A stretch of 64,000 nucleotides of DNA from Welwitschia mirabilis (Eukaryota > Gnetophyta > Gnetopsida > Welwitschiales). The notes under the pieces are model-generated. The model was not told the origin of the DNA, did no database searches, and saw only the letters and a program-made list of their open reading frames with translations. A program made the translations under genes and the position numbers. How positions within the stretch are numbered: position 1 is the stretch's first letter; each line of letters starts with the position of its first letter. The stretch spans positions 123,951,036 to 124,015,035 of the forward strand of contig JBOZIK010000001.1 in NCBI GenBank assembly GCA_051453625.1, read 5' to 3'. Of the stretch, positions 34,951 through 47,764 are shown piece by piece.

Positions 34951-36960
34951 TTCTTAATGTTTGATTTGAAATAGATTCTTCTAAATATTATCTTACCTTA
35001 AAAAATAGGTTTCTTCCTTAGTAGATATATTTTAAAAAATGTGATATGATCTAAGGATACTCACCAAGATATTATTTTTTTAAACTTGACTATACTAAGT
35101 CTTATGATAAAATTAAATGGGATTTCATTCTTGATAGTGTGGTTAAGCTTGATTTATCTAAATTTATTACATATGGTAAGTTATTTATTTCTTAATTATA
35201 ATTCTACGATTGATACTAGTTTTGAAGTTACATTTTATTTTTCAATTCATTACTCTCTAAGGCAGGGATATCCTCTACTACTTCATTTATTTATTATAGA
35301 AACGAATTTCCTTTCTCATCAGCTTTAATGTGATATTTATCATAATGGTATTAGAGGGGTCATCTTTTCTAATTCCAATTATCATATTCTAAATATCCAT
35401 TTTGAAAATAAATCATTTTTCATTATTTACTATACAACTAAAGATTTTTATCACCTTCTCTTTTAAGTGGAATAATGGCATACTATTTTTTATTCTATTA
35501 TCAATTAGGATAAATCTTCAGTTTATAGTTTCATAAGTAATTACCAATATCTTCTCAGAAAAGAGTGAATGCTAGCATTTAATTAATACATTATTTAGAT
35601 TGCAAGAATTTATTTTACTTTCCAAGATCCTCCTTCATCTTTTTTAAATTAAGTTCTTCATTATATCTAGAGGAAAATGGAAAAATAGAAGTCTAAATCT
35701 CTCACTTATATAAGTAAGTATTTAATTTATAAATCCAATCTTTCTTTAGCTTATGTTTACTACTCTTTTTTCTAGGCTTCTTCTTACATTATTCACCAAA
35801 AATTTTAAAAATTATTTTATAATAAATATTTCCAAAAAGTATTTCACTGAGTTTTATGGGATATTGCTACTCTATCCAAGAAATTAGATGACTTAGATTT
35901 TCTAAACTATTTGAAGCAAGGGCTCAATTTAGTTGCAAAATCATTGTTTTTTAAATCTTGACTCCTAGATATTATTGGCTAGTTTATTTATCTCCATTTG
36001 CTATAAGATTCTCCCAAGAATAAATGTTTTTGAAGGGTATTCATTTTATTAAATGGATTTTTCACCATGTTAAGTTACACTTCTAAGAATTCATATTTTT
36101 AAAAGCACTTGGAGAGAATGAAAAATTTTACATAAATATATTTATTAAAAGAATATTAAAATCCACCTAGGTCTAGTTCCTAAGCTCTGTTCATGTTGAC
36201 TACATTTTTCCTAGCTCCTATTACCCTTAAAAGCTTAAGGCTTATAACTTGATGGTTTTAAAAAGATATGATTTCTCTTAATTATATTTATCTTACATGC
36301 TAATGAATATTTTGGGAGTCATTTCATCATCTTTGTGATACTTCCTCTACCATGCAAATTTTCTTTCTCAACGTCTACATTTAGGTAAATCTATAAATAG
36401 GTCTTTTGAGAGGCTAAAAACTAGCTCTATAATCTTGCCATTTGAGCCACTCATAAGAAACTAAGTAGTTTTGAATGATCACTTTTTTGAATCTTTGATA
36501 ACTACCTATGCTTCCTAAAATTAAAAATTTCCTTTAGTATTTGCTTTATTATGATTTATCCATTGATAAAACATTTTAGTATATTAACATCCATAATCCT
36601 CTTTTCCATTATTGTAAAGATATAGATGAATTTATTTGTGTGTTTTAGCACTATCCTTTTACCAAGAATACCTAGATTTAACATTTTTTTTTCCAACGTT
36701 CAACTTTTTAAAGATTTAGTATTATTTAGATCTTTACCTAACACTAGTAACTATTTGAAATTTTTTTAAAGGATTATTTAGCCTATTGTCCTATATTAGA
36801 TTTATAAGCAAAGGTGCAACCTAATTTCTTATAAGAGGAATGTATCTTCTCATACCCATATTTTGTCCATTAAAGAAAAGAAAACTACTTTATGGAATGT
36901 TTATTCTTATATTTTATAATCAAGGGAAGAATATGTAACTTGAAATTAATTTTTTCATGG

Positions 36961-38109
36961 AGCTTTAGAACATTGGTCTAATGCATTATATATAAATTAT
37001 CCCACTCATAACATATCATGCCTAACACTTTTATCTCCACTCTACCTCTAGGTTTTTTTTCCTTTTTCCTTTGTAACATGTTGATTTTTTAAAGATTTTA
37101 GTTCCTTTTTGATATTCTTCTTTTATATCATACTTTACTAAAACTCTTTTTAAATAAGAATGAAAGGGACATATTTCAGTCAAAATTCCTATACATGTAT
37201 TTTCTAAGATTATTCTTTAAGTATAAAGATTGCCTAAATTTTTAGAATTGTTGTAATACCATATTATACTAAAAGGGTTATAACCCTCATACCACTTTGA
37301 ATTCTTGAGTGATTTAAAACTATATGAAAATATTATAAAATTATCTACTAGATTAATAATTGCCAACAAAATTTTAAGTATCATTTATGTAAAATGAAAC
37401 TAAATTCTTATTGTTTTATGTTTTAATGTCTAATCTATTTGCATAAAAATAATTTTTAAAATTAATTAAATAGGTTGAAAATTAGTATTTTTAAATTTTT
37501 ATGATCTTGATAGAATCATAAACTCATAAAAAAATTCTAATTGAGTTTTGTTTAATATATATTAAATTATAATAGTTGATATTTAATCTTGTAGAATTTG
37601 GAATTTAGCTATGTAAAGAACTTAGAAATTTATAAATAAATTTACAGTAATGATAGTTGATAAAATTGAAACTAATACTTGGTATGAATAGTTTGTATAG
37701 TATAAGAGTAAATATTAACTAATACAAAGAAACATCAATTAATAAAAAGCAATGCACAAGATTCATTCAAAGTAAATAATCCTAATGAGCCTTAGGATTT
37801 GACATGAAAGATTATCTAGCATAAAGGAAATTAAAAGATTACATTATTTACCTTAATAATACAATAGTGAAATGCATTTGCTATTTCATGATTTAATATA
37901 AAAATGAATATCCAAATATTAAAGTGAATTCCCTAGTGATTTGAACAATTATTTTCATTGCTAAAGCCCATTAAACAAGCATGTCAATAGCTCCCTAAAA
38001 TCTCTTCCTCATCATGTTTAAAAACTAAAAAAGAAATATTTTAATAATAATATGAAATTTCCTAAAGAAATGCTCTATGCAATAATTTTCTTAAGAAAAT
38101 GAGATAATG
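36961..38109. other. AT-rich stretch without recognisable features
   Basis: Nothing coding or repeated was recognised. Confidence 0.45.
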
Positions 38110-39010
38110 TATTAATAAAATAAGTAAAGAAAATATACTTGAAAAGGTAAATGATTTATGAGTACTAATTGATGATAATTTGATAAATATATGATGAATA
38201 CCTAAGCTCTAATATCTGTAGCTGCAAACTTCGGTCTTTAAGATCTAAGATTCAATCACCACATTCCAAACTTAAAAGTAAGAGGATGAGAAGAAAAGGA
38301 GATGAAAGAATGAAAAATAATTTTAATAGCATATATTTTCATGAAAATGAAATAGTTTACAAGAGAGGGAAGGGATGTACTTATAAGTAAATTCTAAAAC
38401 ATAGATTCTTAGTACATTTTATTGAAGATCATACAAAGCATTTTGTCCATAATATAAGGATAATATTAATCATATTAAATTGGATTATATTAATCATTAG
38501 TAAGTTTGATGAGATTAATTAATAAATGACATTAATGTATTGAAGGACAAAATAACATCATATTTATAAGGCATGTACTTACTTAGGGTAAGTAATTTTA
38601 TTACTTTAATTAGTAAGGGTAATTACATACATAAATTCCTCATGATAGTTTCTTCTTAATATTCACAAGATCATAACAATATTTAATTAATTTTAAACAT
38701 GTATTGAATAATGTGTAACGTGCATTATAAGAATAAATGTTTTTTAATGCACAACATTTAAAATTTCTAGTCTATCACAAATGAGATAAAGTTTTCCAAT
38801 TCTAATGTATATGAAATTAAATCAAGTTATTTTATGAATATCAACAGGGATAAAAGCCATAACAGAGTAACATCTACCTTTTCATCCTTCTTGATTTATG
38901 AATAAGAGTGCATGTACTCATTCACATGTTTAATTCATCAACATAAAACACAAGAAAGAAGATGTTATAATTAAATGTAGTACACTCCATTTTTATCCAC
39001 TTCTTTTACC
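38110..39010 (-). repeat. Dispersed LTR-like repeat, inverted relative to 56940-57660
   Basis: Its reverse complement matches 56940-57660 in order: a tttctttcttntgttntgtg phrase, agtacatgcactctta, a tnnatgcatttattctt phrase, a region before a (g)agctaagaatt/agatattagagctta phrase, and an aatcttnatcatna end. It is probably an LTR fragment of an element I cannot name. Confidence 0.55.
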
Positions 39011-40990
39011 AAGTACATTACTGTCATCAAGTATTATTAATGTTTACATTTGAATGAAACACATAAATTAATGTGTAAAATAAAAGATATTACATGCTAT
39101 TTACTTAATTATTTTATATTTTTTTTAATTTTCAATTTAATAGTTTTACTATATAAATTGAGTGCTTTTACATAAATGGAATTATTTAATTTTAATGATT
39201 GGATAACTTTTATTTATTTAATTATTTAATCAAAAACATTAAAACTAGGAAAAATTAATATTAATTAATTAAAATATTAAGCATGATGTATATTTTTGAC
39301 ATTATTTTTAATAATAAAAATATAAAGAAATTGTTACTTATAAACCTAAAATATATTTGTCATAAAGCCAAGTTGAAATCTACATCTTTAAGAAAAAATC
39401 AAATAGCTCAACAAGCTCTACATAATAAATACCATCTCTGAGATCTTTTCAATACAAATTCAATAATAATAAAGATTAAAATTTAAGTAGTTAAATGAAT
39501 GATAAACATGTAATTTATAGTCTTAAGATAATTAATTTACTAAATTTTAAGGGATGAAATTCATAAAAACTAAATTATAATCAAACATAAATAGACCTCT
39601 CAAGAAATAAAAGGAAAAAGTAAACCTCTAATAGAGTTAGTGGAATAGAAGGAATTAAGTCATATCTACATATATGCTTTCTATAAAGAAACATAGATGA
39701 TTGTAAGAAAAGAAAAATAGAAATTTAAAGTTTAGCATGTGAAGAAAGAAAATAATTGTTTATGTCATCTCATCCCTCTTATACTTAATGTTGAATTACT
39801 AGTTTCTAGATTTGCAAATAAAATAATCATCTATAATTGTTTTAGTAAAGAAAGAAGTGATTATTAATGTAGAATCTAGTCATAAAGAAAATGTTCATAT
39901 AAAACCATTACAACATATTTTCAAAAATGCTTAGAAGAACAAATACTCAAATGATAATAAGAAATATTTGGTTAGAAAGAAATAAAAACCAAACAAAAAT
40001 GAGTTTCTCTTTCTCAAGATAGTCATAATGACAAATTGAACGACTACCATTATAAAATCAAATTAATAGAGAAAATTATTTAATTAAAAAAATTTAAGAG
40101 TTATTCTTCAACAATGTTTGTCTCTTAACAACTTCATACATGTTTGTCTAATTTCTATAAAATTAAGGAAAGAGGTATTTAGCATTAAATTCAATTGGAG
40201 GATTTTATTTAAGAGCTAGAAGGCTTTAGTCTTCTAAGAAAAGATCCAAGCAATGTCAGGGAGAAGGAATAATAACTATTGAGTATAGAAAGATCATACA
40301 TAAGAAAAGAAGAAGGATTAATAATTTTCTATATTAAAGGAAGAAAATATTTTTAATAAGAAGTTGAATGTTTTCTAAGTATTAATAAAAGCATAATTAC
40401 CTAAGGTATAAGATCCTTATGGATATTGCCCTCCTCCCCCAAAAAAAGGATTTTCAAAGGTTTCAAACCTAATTATTAAGTCTTTAAAAGTAATTATTAA
40501 TGAAATAAATTTAGATAACATTTGTCCTTGATGAATTGCATATTTAGGATCAAAATATTTAAACAACCACTAAGGATAAATAGAATTAAATTAGAACTAA
40601 TAGATCCTAGTCATCAATTTGAAGGGTTCATTTTAATAGTTCTTCTTTTAGACAAAAAGGTAATATCTTATTAATCTACATAGACTATATTTTATCATTC
40701 ATCTTTTAAAAATTAGATCTTTCTTATTTTATTCATTATAGCTTAAAGATGTGATAGTTATACCCCCTTCTTTTTAACATTTTAGTTAAATTAATGATTT
40801 TAGTTCTATGTTTAATAAAGTAATTTTATCTTTTACTCATGTAGAGGATATTTAATAGCTCTTAGTCTTTTATACTAAAGATTTAGTAACTAAAATATTT
40901 TTATATCTTTCTTTTTATGGTTTTCTTGTTATTTACCTAATTTGTTAAGAGTTGTATTTACTAGTTTCTATAGTCTTTCTTATTTTACTT
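39011..40990. other. AT-rich stretch without recognisable features
   Basis: No frame, repeat or motif could be supported. Confidence 0.45.
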
Positions 40991-42250
40991 ATATTGTTTA
41001 GATAAAGATTTTATAACTTTCTATTTTTATATGAATGACCTACTATAAATTTTATAATAATTCCTCAAGAATAATATAAAGATTTAAAAACTCTTTGATA
41101 ATGGAGATGACTATGTACATGTTTTATTAACATGTGTTGCATTAGATAATATTTCAAAATTTATTTCTTCCTTACAATCGAGATTAAATAAAGTTAAAAT
41201 TTTTAAGGTTTTCATGTGTAAAACCTATGAATAGTGACCTGTTATTGATTTTTATGTTAAAGAAATTTTTAATTTTTTAATTTTTTAATTAAAATATATT
41301 TCAAGAATCAAACTTATAATCATAAAGTCAAGGAGCACTACCTTACTATTAGGATGTTTCTTTTGAAATAATTTTTTTAATTTTTATTTTTAATCTCTTG
41401 ACTTATAAGAAAAGACAGAGACTCATAATTCTTCTAAGATGAGCTTTCAAAGTTCTTAGCTAAGACTATAAAATTTTTAAATTTGAATTATTTATTGAAG
41501 TTTTAATAATATGTATTTTTTTGTTTTGCATTTATCCTTACTATTCTTCACTTCCTATATAATTGAATAGGTAAAAATGTTTATCTTAAAAATTTTACTA
41601 ACTAGTTGATAGTTTAAGATGTAGAACACTTATAATCCATTTAGAAGGTTTTGGGTTTAAATATTTGGATGCTTTACTTAGTACACTCTAAGTTTGTGGG
41701 CATAAGTAAATTATTTATTTCGGTAATCATGATGGTTATTCTTTGAAGAGAATGTATAATCACTAAATGTTTTAAGATTAACATTTGCACCCTTTCCCAA
41801 ACTAAAATCATTTACTAAGAAAACTATAATGTTCCAAGATTACTTTTAATTAAGTAATTATTATTAAATATAAGGAAAGAGTAGTTAAGAATAATTGCTA
41901 TTATATATGAAACGGTGTGTCCCTTGGATTTATAACATTATGTTCATTCATCTTGTTTATAAGACTATGACATAAGGTAAAGGTGGATAGACTAGGTAAG
42001 TAAAGTTAACAAAACCTTTCCTAAATTCCTAAGGGCCTTAGAAGGAATGTTGAGATCATAGTTCATGTTTGTATCTTTGACTACTAGTATAGAGCTAGAG
42101 TAAGGCATAGATGCCAAACTACTATTATTTTAATAAAGAGATACTTTAATTCTATCCATTGATATGTTATTAATTTTCTTATCGTTTTTAACATTTAATG
42201 ATTCTTATTAAACGTGAGACCAATCTTAATTTAGTAATTAAAATGTTGTA
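40991..42250 (+). repeat. Possible LTR upstream of a primer site
   Basis: Inferred only from the primer-site match that follows at 42253. No second LTR copy was found, and the left end is arbitrary. Confidence 0.25.
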
Positions 42251-42252
42251 AT

Positions 42253-42265
42253 TGATATTAGAGCC
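42253..42265 (+). promoter_or_regulatory. tRNA-iMet-type primer-binding site
   Basis: It reads TGATATTAGAGCC. The standard site is TGGTATCAGAGCC; the two differences are G-to-A and C-to-T. The preceding GTA at 42248-42250 would be a decayed LTR end. Confidence 0.55.
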
Positions 42266-42479
42266 ATGAAGATGGTAAATTGATGTCTTTTCAATCTAAG
42301 TAGAATATTATATGAAGAAAAAATGTACAAAAAAGAGAAAAAACTAATGTTTTCCTTAAAATAAAAAGAAGTTCAATGCAATGAAAAAAGAAGACCATGG
42401 ACTATAATGAGCTCAAAATAGACATCTAGAAAGTAGCAAAATGAAAACATGATTAAGCCTTCTTAAAAGAAGAAAATGA

Positions 42480-44160
42480 TGGTTAGGGTCTTGGACTTCC
42501 ATGGTGCTGATATCCTACTTTACACTAGTTGATATAACATCCACTATAGGAACCTAAGAAGTAGGGAAAGAAGCCTGACCAATACACTTAAAAGATGATA
42601 AAGGTCCTATAGATTCTAAAGTAATTGGATAAGGCTCTCTATATAGATTTATGTAAAGCTATTTTAAGCTACTAAGATACCTAGCAAGTGCTCATGAGGC
42701 AACTTCCCATCATGGTATAATGCCATAATGTCATCTATGGTAAGGGCCAGGTGATTTGCATAAGTTTACACCATCAATTTACTTTTAGTCAGTCATGCTA
42801 ATAACTGTTCATTTTGGGATTCCAATGCAGCTAATCTAGTGGTATCTACCTGTGAATTCTTTTCAAAAGATGTAGATTTCCACCTCATTCTGTAAAAAGA
42901 AAGAAAATCATTTCAAAATACTAAAAGATAAATTAAAAAATACATAAAACAAGAACCAAGAATAGGTATTACCTAGATCATAAAGATGGCATGATTGGTT
43001 GTCATATAATACTTCATCCCATGATGAATCATGCAATAAAAAGACTTTAACATATCCATCAAATTATGGAAGTTACACATCTATGATGGACACTCTCATT
43101 GATATGTACATAGCCTCTTTGGATTTACTCATAGTCACAAGAAAAGTTAGTGGTGTGAGAATGATGAAAGAAGTAAACATTATTTAGCTATAAAACATGA
43201 GTCACCTATGTGTTCAACATGTTTTAAAGAGATTGAAATTCTTCAAGTTAGTCTAGCAACTTCTTAACCCTCAAAGAGAGCAAATTCAACATTAAGAATA
43301 TCTAATAAATCTAATAAGTAACCTAGCCTACCTCATTAACTATACTCTAGGGCATAAGGGAAGGGCAAGTGAAAAACTATGGAGTCTCCTTAGCAACTAA
43401 TAGATACTATGATGTAGAAGAAATAAAATAAGGAATGAAATAGAACATGTTCCCTTATGATAATAGATCATTAAAATTCAAAAGATGACCATCAAGATCT
43501 AGGTCTAAGTTAGAAAGAAATCTTGAGAAGCTAGATGCAAATAAAACTATGAAATCACTTACTATAATTACCTACTTCCTTAGTTCTTTGTGGTTCTTTA
43601 AATCACACAACAAAGTAAACTTTACATCCTTCTAATTCATCATAGGAAGAGTCTTTGTACCTTATAACTTAGAAGCATCCATCTCATATTAGAAGAAAAG
43701 AAGGAAAAAATGACATTAAAAACAAATGAAATATATTAAAAGTAACTCACCTAATAAGTTTGAGTCCTATAACAAAAGCTTAGGGGCATATCCTCCTCAT
43801 TTACCTCACAAGGAATAGGTTACAGAACATCCTTATTCTTATGATGGTGTGAGAAGTTATGTGTACTAGAGAAGGTTATCCTATTCGTCTATATATAAGA
43901 CAAAAAGAATTCATAATTATCATCAAATCATCATAAAAATAAGAGTTCATTGTGTTAACAAAGTATGACTATAATAGGAGATAGTAGGATGCATCATCCG
44001 AGGACAGGAAAAAGGAAGGATAAGCCAAAGAAGAAGAAAATTATTAAAGATTTATTAGCCCAACACTTGTGTACTATAATCCTAAGAGCACATGACCACC
44101 AAAACATGTCCCTCTATGTCCCACCTATTTTGAGACAAATAAGTTGGGATAAAGTATAAG
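42480..44160 (-). pseudogene. Spliced multi-exon gene relic of unknown family
   Basis: Read on the minus strand there are several coding-like blocks joined by good plant introns. One exon at about 43760-43900 reads STHNFSHHHKNKDVL, then PIPCEVNEEDMPLSFCYRTQ. Next comes an intron with GTGAGT donor (at about 43749) and a pyrimidine-rich acceptor side (about 43690). The exon at 43575-43683 includes MDASKL, GTKTLPMMN and KDVKFTLLCDLKNHKELRK. A likely short intron follows (GTAATTATAG to GCATCTAG, about 43533-43573), then a poorly readable stretch (43000-43530). The last intron, about 42892-42972, runs from GTAATACC to a TTTCTTTTTACAG acceptor. The last block (42660-42890) reads LAALESQNEQLLA, a coiled-coil-like helix, then ALTIDDIMALYHDGKLPHEHLLGIL. 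Stops lie at former Gln/Trp codons. I do not recognise the family; a transposon-borne accessory gene or a decayed host gene are both possible. Confidence 0.5.
43965..44159 (+). other. Small open frame opposite the spliced relic, not called as a gene
   Basis: A 64-codon plus-strand frame with a lysine-rich run (KRKDKPKKKKIIK). It lies at the 5' side of the minus-strand gene relic. There is no homology I recognise, and it may be a shadow. Confidence 0.2.
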
Positions 44161-44164
44161 AATA

Positions 44165-46570
44165 AATGAAATATTCCCAATTAAAATAAACCCTTCTAAT
44201 AATAAAAGAATTTAAGTAGATGGTGTAGTAATGGGATCTCACTAGTATGGTCATGCAAGAAGGATCAATAAGCTATTAATCAATCACAAGTAGTGTAGTA
44301 AAGAGTTGTGAAGTTGGCAATAGCAATGTTGTTCCTATGAGTATTTACTTTTCTTATAAGAACAAAAGCATCTATTTTTTAAAATAAGAAATTACTAAAA
44401 TTGGAGTTACAGTGAGTAGTCTTATAGGGAATTCTATTTTTCTTGTTACAGTGAGTAGTCTTATAGGGAATTCTATTTTTCTTACTCAACCTAAAAGCCA
44501 AATGAATGTTTTCCTTAGAAATAAAAATAGAACCATGCATAGGGTATAAAATAGTATAAAATGTAGAAGATTAAAATCTAATATATTTTTGGTTTGAATT
44601 GGTGAAATATCATGACACACAGTAAGACAGACCTCGTAGACATGATAGAATTACAAATTTTATCGATCAAATCCTATTATCCTGAACTTACACTTCATCC
44701 TTAGGCTTAACTTAACTGAAGATTAATTTTAATGCATCTAATAATATTTATCTTGATTATAATNNNNNNNNNNNNNNNNNNNNNNNNNNNNNNNNNNNNN
44801 NNNNNNNNNNNNNNNNNNNNNNNNNNNNNNNNNNNNNNNNNNNNNNNNNNNNNNNNNNNNNNNNNNNNNCGTGGCTACTATGAAATCCCTATATTATGAA
44901 AGATAAATATAGAAGTAATTATTAAGTCTATAGTTAGGTTTATGATTATTATTAGGAATAATTATTTATGGTAAGTATGTTTACATTGCACTAATGTAAT
45001 AAGAATTTTATGCTTTTTTTATTACTTGTTTCTCAAGACAACATGGTATCAAACTTAAGTTTAATTTCCATTAATAGCTCCTAAAATCCAAGAATGAGCT
45101 AAACTCCTTGATAATTTAATGTAGGATAGATGGATGTATGTAAAGATACGTAAATACTACTCATGGATGAGAACATAAAGGACATTGATAAAGTAGCAAG
45201 CAATGAAGAAACAAGTACTATGATTATGATCCTAGGTGAAGAAGAATTATGTTTATATGATGTTATTTATTTTTAGTGGTAATCACTTAAGTAGGAGAAA
45301 AGAAAGCTTTTTCAAACTAGCCTTTAGTTTTTAAGATGTTATATTTAAAAGTACATCTAAGAGAATGTATGAATTATTTTTCATGTGGATGTGGAAGGAG
45401 GAAAGTGATTAATCTCTATTGTAAGGGCTATAGTTTGTAGGCCTTAGGTTGAGGAATTAATCTTCAATTGTAATCTTCATTCATCCTTTGATATATCAAA
45501 ATAATTATGGACATTTTTGTGTTTTTGATCTAAGCCATATCTTAGTCTGCATGAAGTTTCTTAAAAACCTTAACCTTTGCTAATGAATTAATATCTTCAA
45601 GAGATCTTAGCTCCATCTCTCAAGATCCTAAAATTGTGTATTTCCAAGCCACTAAACATATCCTCTACCTTATTTTCCTACTTCAAAGAAACTCTATAGG
45701 AATTTAATCAAAGTTTCATATAACACTTTTAGGTAATTTAATATTCGCATCATAAGAGAGATGTAAACTATTTGAAAATCAAATGTACTAGCATGAGATT
45801 CCTTGGTTATAAACAAATGTGTTACTTTTTAAGATGATATATATTTGTTGTTCTGATATTTTTTTTAAACTTCATGTATAGCAAAAGTATTCTTAATAAA
45901 CTTTGAAGTTGATATACATATATAATACAACCTTTAGAGAGCCTATGTCATGAAGTCAAAATAAAGGGTAGAGGAAGAAAAGAATTTTTAGAGACTTGAT
46001 CATTCCAAATAAAAGAGATAATTGGTGTTATCACGATGATAAATATCTTTGATTAGCAAGCCTTTAGATAACATTCCAACTTATTTAACAATTTATATGG
46101 CATTAAAAGAAGATAACTTTAACTTTGTAAGTACAATGATTACAAGAGATAGAAAGAGGAACTATTTAAGAATATAAAATGAATGTATCATAGCTTAAGT
46201 TTTAAGGATAAAACTTTTTTAGGGATGGAGTAATATCATGTCTAGACTTTTAAAGGTTAGATATTTAGCTTAAAATTTAAATTAAACTAGTTTTATTATT
46301 ATAGAGTCCTTAAGCTAATATAGATATTGTGCTTATTGAGATGACATTATATTGTGAAAAATTTTATTATTTTAAGTCCTTCATTTTGTAAAAGTCATAA
46401 TATTATTTTATTGTAAAGGCCAATAATAATGACCTCTAATAATTGCATTAATATTATTTTCCTTATGTGATTGTTGCACCTTTTCTTGATTTTTACATGT
46501 AAAAATATTATTGTGTGATGGCTCATTCTAATTCTTCATTTTAATAATTACATATGGTAGAATAAAAAAA
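44165..46570. other. AT-rich stretch without recognisable genes
   Basis: Includes a 106-base gap (44764-44869) and the tandem duplication at 44406-44483. A short coding-like stretch near 45165-45250 (KDIDKVASNEETSTMIMILGEEEL) has no recognisable family. Confidence 0.4.
44406..44483. repeat. 39-bp perfect tandem duplication
   Basis: Two identical copies beginning gttacagtgagtagtctt and ending tatttttctt, at 44406-44444 and 44445-44483. Confidence 0.95.
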
Positions 46571-46579
46571 CATTTATAT

Positions 46580-46760
46580 TTAATATGATGAACTATTATG
46601 TACCCAATGGATAGGCAAAGTAATGATTAGGCATTACAAAACCTTCACCACCTTCATCACCTCCATCCCATGATGGTGTTTCTTTGTATTCTTGAGTCTT
46701 CTCATGACCCACACATCCTCATGTTATAAATAGAACTTTCTGCTCATGACCCACACATTC
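46580..46760 (+). repeat. LTR-promoter-like direct repeat, left copy
   Basis: It aligns with 47168-47345: shared words include attatgtnccna, caccaccttcat, acctccatcccatgatg and cacatcctcatgntataaatag. Both carry a TATAAATAG box (46725-46733 here). Similarity stops soon after the TATA box, where the LINE fragment follows. Confidence 0.75.
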
Positions 46761-46824
46761 AGATGCTTCTTGTCGATGCTACCTCTATTATATGCATTAA
46801 CAGTATTTTTTCTCTATCTATCTC

Positions 46825-47112
46825 TCTCCAACACTCAGTCAGACAAGGATGCCCCTTGGCCCCTTATCTCTTTATTATAACAGCAGACGCTCTTGGGGCA
46901 CTTCTTAAATATCAATAGTCCGTTGGAAATCTCCATGGCATTTATCTTCCCAATGGCAATACAGTTCTTTACAGTCAGTTTGCTGATGATATCTTCCTCC
47001 TAATCAGGGAAACAAAATCAGATTTTTAGAAGGCTACTGATACTCTAAATATTTACTGCCAAGCCTCAGGTTCTCAAATCAATTGGAATAAAACCAGTGC
47101 CCTTCGTTCCTC
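46825..47112 (+). pseudogene. LINE reverse-transcriptase fragment, well preserved
   Basis: A 96-codon stretch of L1-type RT palm with only two internal stops. It reads LQHSVRQGCPLAPYLFIITA, then DALGALLKYQ, NGNTVLYSQFADDIFLLI and ASGSQINWNKTSAL. The LRQG-P motif and the FADD catalytic box (47011 region, SQFADDI at about 46975-46996) are intact. Base composition is visibly richer in G+C than the surroundings, and it lacks their C-to-T damage. It is cut on the right by a 55-base gap (47113-47167). A young insertion is the likely explanation; a scaffolding join of a foreign contig is the alternative. Confidence 0.85.
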
Positions 47113-47167
47113 NNNNNNNNNNNNNNNNNNNNNNNNNNNNNNNNNNNNNNNNNNNNNNNNNNNNNNN

Positions 47168-47345
47168 ATTATGATGAATTATTATGTTCCAGAGATTAAG
47201 CAAGTAATAATGAGGCATTATGAAACCCCCACCACCTTCATGACCTCCATCTCATGATGTTATCTCTTCATATTCTTAAGACTTGTCATAACTGTCACAT
47301 CCTCATGCTATAAATAGGAATTCTCTCTCCTCATATTTTGCATAT
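47168..47345 (+). repeat. LTR-promoter-like direct repeat, right copy
   Basis: Partner of 46580-46760, with TATAAATAGG at 47309-47318. Beyond it the sequence continues as a possible R/U5 and leader region. Confidence 0.75.
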
Positions 47346-47764
47346 CTTCAAGAAATTCCTTGTTATTAAATCTTGGTGATTTTGAGTTGAAGCTTAGAAA
47401 ATGTTGAAGCTTTGGAATTTTATAAGAGCCTTGAAGGCTTTAGATACTACAACCAGATACAAGTATGGTTCCATTTCATTCTTGCATCCTTGATTTGGTC
47501 CTTTATGTGTATGCATCCTTTTATGCATTTATATTTTTACTCATTTCCTTGCAAATATTATAAATATGTTAGATGTGCGTGTTTTTGGTACTCGAATAAG
47601 TTGCATTCCTAGTTATAAATCCTAACTTCTATTATTTTCTACTTAGTCAAACCCTTATAAAACTAAATCCAACTTATTCTTGTGTAGGTTTTAACTTTTG
47701 TAAATATATCTTACTCATGCTTTCTTTAATACCTTAAAGTCTTGTAGTATTATGAAAATGAGTT
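47346..47764 (+). other. Sequence downstream of the LTR-like promoter
   Basis: No domain. A 66-codon frame at 47412-47612 is not convincing. Confidence 0.4.

Larger units (their letters stand above)
33258..36960 (+). mobile_element. Decayed L1-type LINE (ORF2 relic)
   Basis: Plant L1-like ORF2 with its domains in the right order but broken by many stops and frameshifts. The endonuclease starts at about 33261 (ENIQGL, as in WNIRGL) with DLILLQKVK and, at 33618-33641, IIGEDFNMI (the GGDFN motif). The reverse transcriptase has LDYTKSYDKIKWDF at 35083-35124 (LDxxKAYDxVxW) and LRQGYPLLLHLF at 35255-35290 (LRQGDPLSPxLF). A C-terminal zf-RVT part at about 36505-36680 has PKIKNFLWYLLYYDL, then FHYCKDIDEF and HYPF. 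No poly-A tail or target duplication could be assigned, so the ends are approximate. Confidence 0.8.
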
